From assembly GCA_002751075.1 (NCBI GenBank), contig NAOQ01000148.1:87845-132235 (forward strand): a stretch of DNA of 44,391 nt, read 5' to 3'. A program made the position numbers and the translations under genes. Shown here one piece after another: positions 34,178 to 44,391 of this stretch. The DNA is from Ichthyophonus hoferi (Eukaryota; Opisthokonta; Ichthyosporea; Ichthyophonida; Ichthyophonidae). Position 1 is the stretch's first letter. Every line of letters starts with the position of its first letter. The notes beneath the pieces were generated by a model. The model worked only from the letters and a program-made list of their open reading frames with translations, had not been told where the DNA came from and did not search any database.

Positions 34178-37100
34178 CTATTGGACTTCAACAGAATCCA
34201 CCAATCCCTCTCCACATAGTTTGATTTGGGCCAATAAGCTTGGTAAGTTGGCCACGAGACCAGTTGGGGAGGTGCCCTTCTTACCAGGCAGCTTCACCTG
34301 TGATAGATCAAAAAATATAAATGAGACAAAGAAGTATACAAGCAAATAATGTCCTTAACCCAAACACCTGAAAGAAAGTAAATATTAATCAATCTCTTAC
34401 GGTTGTAAAGATTCATAATTGGTTTCCATTCATATAACACAACAAAATAAAAGTAATCTAACACATACATTATGCCTAATGATTAGCATTATTATTAATG
34501 GTATGAAACCTATACTTAATATTAAACTATAACATTCTACTAAAAGTTCTTAGGTAACAGATAGAGGTTACGCGAGTTGGAAGTTGACGCGGGCAAAAAA
34601 AGAAAAAAGTATAGAAGGACTAACAAACCTTAACTGAAGCAGGCATGGTTTGAGAGGCTGCGGAAATAGAAAAGGGATAACTGCTATATGTCTTGGGCAA
34701 CCAAACCACTCCAATCACGTTGCTACCAAGTCTGTCGTAGAAGAACAAAGCATGTTCCGAGAAGTTTTTCTGAAGTGGTAGTGGGAGATAATTAATTTCA
34801 CATGCAGGTCATTCGGTTATTATCATGATTTTAATAATGCCTTTTTACTGGTGAATATAAAAATATTCCTGCAGCCTGTAAAGGTGGTGGGAATTTTCAA
34901 ATGGATCGTGTATGTCTTATCATATATCTGTTTGCCATTGGCGTTCTTTCTAAAAACAAATTGTGGAAATAATGTAGTTGTAATAATAATAAAAAACACG
35001 GTTCAAGGAATTTACATAACAACAGATGAATGGTGGAATCCCGTTAAGGGTCAAGTAAATGTAAATATGTAGGTATGCAAGTAACCAAAAAATCACAAGA
35101 GAAAGCAAAAATAAAACAGTGTAAAGAATAACATATATAACATAACATAAAATAATACCTAAAACGAAAGCACATTCGACAGGATGTTACTCTATATATG
35201 TATGTGTACATATAACTGAAAGGCCATGTAAATTAATAAGTAATAAACATACCTTCAATAGATCAACGTATTTTTCGACTGGATTGAAGTTCACTACTGG
35301 ATCACCAGGAGGCTTGAACTCTTGAAGGTTTCGGAACCTGATGATAATCACCCAATCAACATCATTGCGCATTTATATCGCATCCATATCAAGCAATTAC
35401 ATAGCAGAAATGTGATAAAGATCCATACAATAAGTAAGATTAAGGATTAGGATTGAAATTAATGTAGGAAATAAACAACAAAGTTGGAATACAAACAACC
35501 TATATATTTACTTCCATTTTTGAAAAAAGCACTAATCTACTAGGATCCCTTGCTAATTACCAATTAATTATATACAAAAGTTACTCAATGACGACACTTA
35601 CTTATCCTTCTTTTGCTTCTTAGCTGGGCGACCGATCTGCTGATTGACATTGGGCAAAACATCTGTACGTAGATGAATGAGAGCATCGTAGTCGTTCAAA
35701 GGAGTCAAGAAAACTTGCTGTATGTCGTAAAAACGTGGGTTACATTTGATGTTTATGTATGCATTCTTAGTATAAAAAAAAGAGAGAACCAGTAAATAAA
35801 TATATACCAAAGTCATTAATTTAAAGGCAGTAGCCCGATTTGTGTAGGTATACCAATGGATAATTCATAATAACACAGAGTTAACCATAACCCTATAATA
35901 CGGCCAATAAAAAGGTACGGTATCAATCAAATTAGGCCCGCCAATCAAGTCGCATATTATCCAGTTTGATTAATACTAAAATAAATTATCATAATATTGC
36001 ATGTATGCATATATTACCTTAAAATCAACTTCTTCTGATCCGAACGCAACCGAGGGACTAAACTGCTGGCGTAGAACTTTAAAGGAAGACTTAGCAAAGG
36101 CCACCACACGAAGAAGCATCTGCAGATGGGTTGGTGAAAGTTTTAATTAACTAATTAGTGATTAATCTAGAGCTAATGGATAAGAACAACTGCCTTTTCA
36201 CATATGTTAAATGGGCCAATTGGGAATGAAAATATATAAAATGATTGTATAAAATTAAAAGCCTGCGCGCTAAAACTATGGGATAACTATATAGATCACT
36301 AGTTAATTGATTTTAAAATAATTCAGAAGCACCAATAGTATACATTCCTTTAAAAGTCAATAAAAACAAAAACAAGAGTTGTTATTACAAGACAGCCATT
36401 TGAAATAGGTGTTTTGATGAATTTTAATAAGCCAATAACATTAAACCCACACAGGATAATCAAACTTTAAAAAATAAAGACACCAAGACATACCGTTCTA
36501 GTGGGACTACCGTGCTGAGACCACGGGCTGACCCACGGGCTCAAAAGACCGGTCTGACCCGCAACTAGTGACCCGGTGTTGATGCGATCACGAATCTCCT
36601 TGTCCAATGAGGTAGCCAGGAACATCGAAGGCAATGATTCGCGATTATTTTTGTGCAAGGACTCTTTTATGACATGCTGGTTAAGACAAGGAAAAAAAGT
36701 AAGTTGGTAACCATGGTAACCATAAAAAGACCGAGTAATGTGAATAACACATAAACTTCATCTTAAGTACACTTTGATCAAATACAAGTTAATTTTAACC
36801 TCAAAACCAAATTTTCTTATAGGGAGTTTCAATCCAAATGATATGTTTCACGATCAAAAGTAAAGCCCCACGAATGTAAAGTTTAATTTGACATTATAAT
36901 TTCAATTTATATATTTGTTCTCTTTTTGATCGGCAAGGTTTTACTTTTGATCGCGAAACTTATCATTTGGGTCAAAAACACCAATATAACAGAACTTTGG
37001 CTATAATTATCACTACTTACCTGAATATCGCTATAATCTTGCGGTGTTAATGTATCATTCAGATCTACAATAAGCGCTTGATTGTCCCAATCATGATGCG

Positions 37101-40100
37101 CGATCAAGCTCATCACCCTGTAAACGGATGGGTGATTGGGCAGTTGTTTAGATGACTATACCATATATAGGGTTCCCTTGGAAATATTGTCCTATCATCT
37201 GTCATACAACTACTTTGGTTGTTTCATTTAATTTTCAAAAAAATTAATACCTATTTTAAAAAGCCAACAATATCATCCATAATATCTAAGTGGTTCCGAG
37301 TAATGGTTGCCATGGTAATGGTTTGATAGTAATAGTGAGCGACAGAGAGCATTATTGTTTCTTTTAGAAGTGTATTTAAAATGTCAGTATTTTTTCTCTT
37401 TCACAAAACGAGACATATTAGGATATATAATTGTAGAGATATTTAGGGATATATATGTTTGGCCAATAGCTTGTAGATTAAATTGCTTTGTGTGCGCCTT
37501 GGTCTTACTGGAGGCATGTAACGATCTATATTTAGCTTATAATTATGTATATTGATTGGATTTGATAGCTCACAAACTTATATATAAATATATATACTAT
37601 GCTTTGTGTTGAAATAATACTACTACATACATACATACATAGATTAAGGCATTAAGCCACTGAATGAAGACTATGATGCAGGCAAAAAAAAAGAGAAAAA
37701 ATTGCAATGAATACAAACCTGAAAAAAGCAACGAGAGCTGAATGAGGTGCTTGATACGGTCTAGCATGGAGATATACAGAGGCTACAATGATCTCGGCAG
37801 CTTCGTCCTTGATTAAACCCGTAAACATATGCGCACATAGCCAGCGCTTGAATAGTCTCACACATTCACTATAGCTGGGATGCTGTTGTGAAACCCAGAG
37901 GAAGAGTTAGCGGAGAAAGGGTTAAATTACACCAATTAATTATAATTAACTAATTAAATGATTAAACTCCGGTCGTCAATAACTACACGCTTATTAAATG
38001 CATTGCGTTATTGTGTTATTGTGTTTTTTTTTTGCGTTTTACGTATATAGTATTACATACCCTATGCTGAACGTCATTGATAACTACAGAATGTTTAGGA
38101 CGTCTGATAAACCTTGTGGTATGTTCAATAGCGGCAACCACATCTTGCTCATTAACGCGCAGCAAATAGCCTTCACGTTCATTAGTAATAACGAATCGGA
38201 ACGCTAATCCTCCTTTGATCACGTCTAGATGATCCATGTGTGCATGCACTTCCATTGGCAGGGCCTCGTAGCGAGATGATTGACTGGCTGTATGATTAAG
38301 TATTTATATATGTATATATTAGTGGTCGAGTATAAGATAGTGTATAGTATATATATATATATATAAGAAATGCATACCTGATTCGCCCAAACCTTGCTTC
38401 ATTCTTTTCTCCCAATCAGCCTCGAGTAATGACGCAATGCGCAAATAGAAAGCGGTTTTTGTGTGTTGTAGAGTGGCTAAATCTTCGGGCCATTTTCCAC
38501 TTCCTTCTAGAATCAACACGGATTCAATGGCTTCAAGACTGGGAGGAAGATCTGTACGGAAAATGTGTAGTACTTTTACTATATTGTATTATACTATATT
38601 TAACTTTATTTTATTATACTATTAGTACTGTGCTGGGGGACCACACGGGAATACCACGTGCTGTTTTTAAAAATAATTTACAGCACGTGCGTGATGTTTT
38701 ATTTAAAAGTCATAAAGCGCTTTATTTTATATTACCTTACGTGTATAATTGTGAATATATAATATAATAAATTAAAAATGTATTTATATCAACTTATAAT
38801 ACCCGTACTTTATATACTATATATTATATAGGAATGAATATTTATACGCAATAAAAAACCCCAATCATATAACCCTTATAAAATCTTATAAAATAAATCT
38901 AAGCTATAATATGCATGTATCAAATACATACCATGACCTTGAGCCAATAAGCCGTCCTTTCTAGGCACAAACACCTCAGTGCCCCGGAGAGCAGGTGAAA
39001 TAGCTGCATGATATACAATGATTAGCACAATTCCAATTCGCTAATTATCATACCTAGTAACATATATGCATACCAATATCATCATCAGTTCCATTTAACA
39101 CCTATCCTTATTGGCATACCTATATTAATACTTGGATTATCCAATCAAATGCAAGAATACTAACCTTGTACAGAATTGATACGTAGAGGCAACTCTCTCA
39201 GGTTACGCAAGTGCTTCACAAGTCCCTGATAAACACCCAATAGGTAGGCCTGCAGTGTAACCAATTATTGACATCTGTCAGCTTATGGACTAACACGTGC
39301 TATCAATATATATCTACAGCAGCCAATAGAAGCCTAATAGTGGGTTCAAATAAAAAACTGAATAATCAATTAATACACGTGTCCGCAGAAAGGAGTGACT
39401 TGTAAAAAATTAAAATTAAAATATAAAATATAAAATGCAACCATAAGGGAAAGGCAAAACATGATGTCTAATTGAGGTCACCTTCAAATAAAGACAAAAA
39501 TAACGTAGATTAAAATATATTTACAAACACTTTGCGAGCTCATTGGCTCCAATTTCCTAATCTATAGGAATGGTAAATAATTCGGGTATATACATTAGTA
39601 TAGAAACACACATATATATAGATATATACATTCATATACAAATACTTATACAAATATCAATGCATACATATATACATAAACATACACTTAAACCTAAACC
39701 TACCTGGGCTTCCTCCTCACTCTGTCTCACTTGTCTTCCTGCTTCAACGGAAGCCTCGATAATTGATTGGGTCTGATGAGCAATGTACTCCACGCCCTCC
39801 GAGCCAGAAACGAATCCTGCATGTCTATTGGTAGATGGTTTCCAGGTCAAATAATAACCAATGATTAAAAACAAAGTCCAAACAATCACGTTATATTTCT
39901 ACCCTCCTGTCTATAATTCTTAATTCTTTCAATATATTAGAATGATCAATCATATCTAATTTCTCTAATGTACATTGCATTTTTTCATTAGGCAATCTCA
40001 ACAGCTTTAATAGTTTCTACAAGGCTTTTCATTAACCCTATATATAGACAGTTTAGATAGGTATTTGTGTCGCAGCAATCATCCACTCAGATGTCAGGAT

Positions 40101-43100
40101 ATATAACAAATAAGGCTATTTAATTTATATATTAATTTGATTTGATTGACTAGAAAGTTATATTTATAATATTAATCAATAAAAAGAAATACACACATAT
40201 GTAAATTATGTAGATTGTGATTCTGTTAATCGTAGTATCAGCCTATCAGCAAAGGTTATATATATATATAATATAGCTGTATACCTTTATACCTTATATC
40301 ATATAATCTTACATAACGCAATATTATATAACGTAGTCTTAAGCACAATAACAAGATAAAGAGTATATATATATAGTACTACTCCCTTAAAACAAACTTA
40401 GCTAATGCACATTGTATGTTTTCATTGGACAATCTCAACATCTTTAACAGCTTTTCATTAACCTATATATAGACATATATATTCCTACCTTCTTAAAACA
40501 AACTTAGCAATGTCCAACATAACGAGGTGACGTTGCTGTCTAGGTCTATCCCACAACACTGTTTCATGTAGAGAGCTGTCTTTAAACTTTCGCATCGACG
40601 CTTTTGGACCCCAGAATTGCTTGTATTCATTCACTGGTGGAAGGTCATGTAAGGGGTAAGTAAGTGTGGCTAAAATCACAGCGAAAAAAGTCAGAAAAGC
40701 CAAGAAGGGTAAGATAATCGTACAGTAGAGTATAGTATAGTATATTATGGTATAAAATAAGTTATTTTTTAATCAAACATATATATTTAATATTTGCTCT
40801 CCTTTAAGCCAATCTTTAGCTGTCATATGGACATTTTCGAGCTAACTCATTGGTATGTATGCTATTTTATCTAATTATCTTTACAACTTAGTATAGTATA
40901 ATAGATAGTATAGTATAGTAAATATACCATAATGTGTATATCGACATAATAAAACAAATTAGCATCAACATACCAGCCTCAATATCGCTAGGATCAGGTC
41001 CTTTGTCAAGCAAACGATTCCATTCATTGACGTTTATTAATAGACCAACAGTCATTCCCTGAGGACGGACCAATGGCTGGGGCTTGTTCAGGCTCCACTC
41101 ATAGTCATAGGGTTGTTGGCGCACACAGACCAGCTTGACCTGTAACCAATCAAAAGAAAAGTATACTTTTTGTTAGCACAGTGATTGGAAGACTAAAAAA
41201 AAAGAGATAACAATAAATATAAGAGAAAAAGCAACAAAACGGATAGATATATTTTATGATGAACATCTCCATATACATACAACATATACACAAACATACA
41301 AACATACAAACAAACATACAAACAACACATTATACACACACCCTATCAGAGAAGGCCTTCCTTAACAACGCAGCCACCCACTCCTTCATTCTCTCATCAG
41401 CCCAAGCACCATAATCCCCCCTGACTCGAATGACGTCAGTGTCCCCCAATACTTCAGGCCCAGGCACGTGCTCCACGCTGAACAATAGAATGATTAGTCA
41501 CTAGTTAGTGGTTAGTCACTATTATTGGTCAAAGGGCAAAGGGCAGCTGTTAGAGATGAAGTGTATGTAACTCTCATCAAGTAAGATTGTGAAAATAGCG
41601 TCATAATGGCGTAGGGTATAGAATAGTATTGTATAGTATAATATATAGTTCAAACCTACCAATATTTAATGTTTAAATAAACGTGTAAGTTTTAACAAGA
41701 TGTTTTTGTGGATCCATACAATTAAAATGTAAGGTATAAATAGAGTTATGTCGCTATAACTACTAAAAAATATAGAAAGATAAATATATAGATAGTATAG
41801 TACAGTACAGTATAGTAGAATATAGTAGAATATAGTATAGTATAATAGAGTATAGTATAGTAGAGGTACAGTATAATAGTGTAGTAGAGTAGAGTAGAGT
41901 AGAGTAAAGTACAGTATAGTGTAGGATAGTATAGTAGAGTAAATTATTGAATTGTATAGTAAAGTATAGTATAGAACAGTAATAACATAGTAAAGTATAG
42001 TATATAGTATAGTATAGTATAGTAGAGTATAGAACAGACGTCACAAAACCTCATCAACTCACTGTAAGATATGGTCACACTTGCTGTTGAAATCAACTGG
42101 TTGCATAAACAAAACATCAAATCCATCCGTATGGGCATCATCCAGAAACTTCACAGAATTTATGGCTTCATGTCGCAGCTGCAAGTACGTTAGGTTAGCA
42201 AATGTGTATAAGTATATAAATATATTGATTTGTTTAATGTTTGCTATATATAAAACAATATTGTAGTTTCATTTTTCTGACAGCATTTATAATCACTATT
42301 ACTATAGAAGTATTAGAGGACAAATACACCATAATATAATTGACAGAAAACATCAATCAAACTGTTTGTTCCAACTAATAGTTTTAATGGAAGATATTTA
42401 TTGGGTCTTGATTTTGTAAACAGATTAAACATGAATTATAGATGTGTATATGTACATGTTTGCTAATGATTTTAAAAATTCTATAACGAATCATGTATAA
42501 TAATAGAACCCTAACAACAGAGAGGGAGAGGGAGAGGAACAGGAAGAGGAAAAGTTGGCACCTCCTCATAAACAGATTGTGATACACGTGCACACAAGTT
42601 GATGCGACCCGACGGATCCAAAAATACAACGTCGAACCGGCCCACGAATGATTCCGGATCGGGCTGGAGAGAGTTTAGAGTTTAGGTTCAGTCTTTTGGT
42701 TATGGTTTATAGGTAAAAAAATGAAAAGAAAACTACTGTAAACTAAAGAAATAAAAGAGAATAGATTGTAATGTAAGGTTAACATAGAGATTGTAATATG
42801 ATTTTTTTTTGGTAACATAGTATATAATATATAGTATATAAGTATATAGGTACGTACTATCGTCGAATCATCTTTGACTTTGCACATGGTCACTGGTGTC
42901 TTTGTCCAATCACCGTGGGCTGTAGAGTAAGCAACCAATAAGAACACATTTTTATAATATTATAATTTATAATAAATTGACTCAATCCAATGTTTATGCA
43001 CGTATATTTTCAAAGTCCTTCTTGACGATAATATAAGTTTCACATTTGGGTTATCTTGAAGCTAACATTTAGCGAATCAAAAAACATGAGTCATCCTAAT

Positions 43101-44318
43101 GTGCACAATGATTGGTTGAATTTATCTTCAATAAAAAGGTCATACACAAAGTAAATTAAAGCAAGACAGGAGGTGAAAACAGGGAAAAATATGAACAGAA
43201 ATGTAGGAAAATGTGGTTAAAGCTGCAACTCAACCTGACGTTTAAGTATAAAATACTATAACTAATATCTAAAACTCATATAACATTTAAAATAAGCATT
43301 GCATTGACTCTAGAGTCACCATATAACATAAAATAGATATTATCCAATCATTATAGTAGGGGTGAGGAAGACAGTACCAATGAAATCCAAGGTTAGACGG
43401 AACATTTGATAGCAACTCATTTGACGATTAATTCTTCTGATGTCAATTAAGTGGCAGAGAATCATAGAGATTAAAAATCCATTGAACCCAGCAAGCCCAT
43501 TGGAAAATTCTGTGCCTGAAAGTACCAATAACATGTTAGATTCAGGAGAACATCCAATAATGTACGAAAAACAAATCATAATCCGTTCAAAGAGGCATTT
43601 GGCATGCTTGACTAATCTTGGCCATTAACCAATAGAAACCATCCATAATAACAATACTAGAACTGTGTATAAAATCAATTTCAAGTACTCTCATTGGACC
43701 TCCTTATCTTTTTGGTTTTTTCTCCTTATCCTTATTGGATGAACGAATGTATTAAATTTATTATTAACTAATAACAAGAACATTACGTTAGTAAAAATCT
43801 AAAATTATGAATGCTTAACTACATAGGCGAGCGTTTAATTATCATATTATATTTAAAATACCTACCAATAATAATGCCAAATCATAAATTATAAATATAT
43901 CATACTACTCTAAATTAGCTTACGTAAATAAATTCATATCATATCAGTTTTGTTATTTTATATATTGCCTCTTACCATATATAGTATCTCCTACTGTATA
44001 CAGTACCACTTACTATATATATATATTACTTACTACCATATATAGTATTTCCTATTGTATACAGTACCACTTATTATATATATAGTACCTCTTACCATAT
44101 ATAGAATCTTTTATCAATTCACCATACTCCACACTCAGGCCTACCTTTAGGTAAACCACGCTGTCTCAACCATACTTTAAACAAAAGAACAGATTCAACC
44201 AATGCTGGGCATGATACCATATGACCATGTAGATAGGCTAGGTTAAAAGTAAAGCTAGTATCTTCTAGAACACTGTTGTTGTAATGAGGTGTGGGGCCGT
44301 CCTCAGTGTCGTCTCCTT
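34178..44318 (-). CDS. NOL6: Nucleolar protein 6 (Nrap/Utp22), 21 exons, N-terminus beyond the window
   Basis: Exons: 44145-44318, 43378-43515, 42858-42919, 42562-42663, 42063-42178, 41342-41477, 40974-41139, 40489-40669, 39704-39824, 39165-39249, 38932-39003, 38378-38551, 38061-38287, 37719-37882, 37021-37117, 36494-36676, 36018-36119, 35602-35717, 35253-35337, 34629-34769, 34178-34297. Every junction is GT-AG and in phase; 919 residues are present (human has 1146). Landmarks matching NOL6: LLFKVWLRQRGLPKG and FNGFLISMILCHL (first two exons), VVFLDPSGRINLCA, WGPKASMRKFKD, LEGSGKWPEDL, the late RLFKRWLCAHMF, and EHALFFYDRLGSNVIGVVWL near the C-terminus. The family forms tandem nucleotidyltransferase-like folds in the small-subunit processome for 18S rRNA maturation in the nucleolus. 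Exon 36494-36676 seems to hold a Gly/Ser/Trp-rich insert against human. The donor after 42562 (GTGCCA) is weak. Confidence 0.95.
41278..41341. repeat. ACAAACATACA microsatellite beside a NOL6 donor
   Basis: Repeated CATACAAA/CAAACATACA units run up to the donor of exon 41342-41477, whose splice site GTGTGTGTAT is itself part of the simple repeat. Confidence 0.75.
41785..42035. repeat. (AGTAT)n-type pentanucleotide repeat in NOL6 intron
   Basis: About 250 bases of AGTAT, AGTAG and AGAGT units in the intron between exons 42063-42178 and 41342-41477. The long Tyr/Leu/Ser-rich frames on the minus strand here are artefacts. Smaller runs of the same unit occur at 40720-40750 and 40890-40925. Confidence 0.85.
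43975..44110. repeat. Tandem repeat, unit about 60 bp, in NOL6 intron
   Basis: The block ACCATATATAGTAT..CCTA.TGTATACAGTACCACTTA.TATATAT occurs twice (about 43976-44034 and 44036-44094). A partial third copy (ACCATATATAGAATC) follows. Confidence 0.8.
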
Positions 44319-44328
44319 CTGTTGTATG

Positions 44329-44362
<34 letters not shown>

Positions 44363-44391
44363 TGTATGTATGTATGTATATATGTATGTAT
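44329..44391. repeat. (TATG)n microsatellite at the right edge
   Basis: About 15 near-perfect GTAT units run to the end of the window, starting ten bases upstream (in gene sense) of the acceptor of NOL6 exon 44145-44318. Confidence 0.9.

Noticed and set aside
41763-42141. Long minus-strand frames rich in Tyr, Leu, Ser and Ile
   Set aside because: They are translations of the (AGTAT)n repeat inside a NOL6 intron.
1-44391. tRNA, rRNA or CRISPR-like arrays
   Set aside because: No cloverleaf, rRNA core sequence or regularly spaced repeat/spacer structure was seen; the tandem repeats are simple eukaryotic satellites.

Overview
This is an A+T-rich (roughly two-thirds by eye), intron-rich nuclear sequence from an animal. 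Genes have many short exons with GT-AG introns of a few hundred bases, and the proteins are conserved eukaryotic ones (TCERG1-like, riboflavin kinase, MINPP1, bL34m, SEM1/DSS1, NOL6). TCERG1 and MINPP1 together suggest a metazoan, probably an early-branching invertebrate such as a sponge or cnidarian. The species cannot be fixed from the sequence alone.

Layout. 1-6899 (minus): 5' part of a TCERG1/CA150-like transcription elongation and splicing factor with a Pro/Met-rich N-terminus and three WW domains; it runs off the left edge. 6900-9749: A+T-rich, no gene seen. 9750-10211 (minus): single-exon riboflavin kinase. 10535-11229 (minus): a small unrecognised gene, supported by three exons in matching phase, one only 27 nt long. 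11758-16957 (plus): complete nine-exon MINPP1-like histidine phosphatase.

16958-25371 is a repeat-rich accessory stretch. It holds several copies of a dispersed repeat (blocks A, B, C), a small ORF at 19317, decayed coding-like sequence on both strands, a 341-base assembly gap bounded by two identical 104-base sequences, and a 1.87-kb TA-flanked element with about 420-bp terminal inverted repeats.

25372-26027 (minus): two-exon mitochondrial ribosomal protein bL34m (MRPL34). 27074-27590 (minus): candidate exons of another small, perhaps mitochondrial, protein. 29081-30140 (plus): three-exon SEM1/DSS1. 30141-34177: A+T-rich intergenic DNA with weak coding-like patches. 34178-44318 (minus): 21 exons of NOL6 (Nrap/Utp22), about 919 residues including the true C-terminus; the N-terminus lies beyond the right edge.

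The genes are unlinked housekeeping functions (transcription/splicing, flavin synthesis, inositol phosphate turnover, mitochondrial translation, proteasome lid, ribosome biogenesis). The points most worth a second look are the long-TIR element with repeated TGTAAGGG motifs, a tandem partial exon duplication in the TCERG1-like gene, an excess of ATTGG on the sense strand just inside intron ends, and the unrecognised microexon gene.
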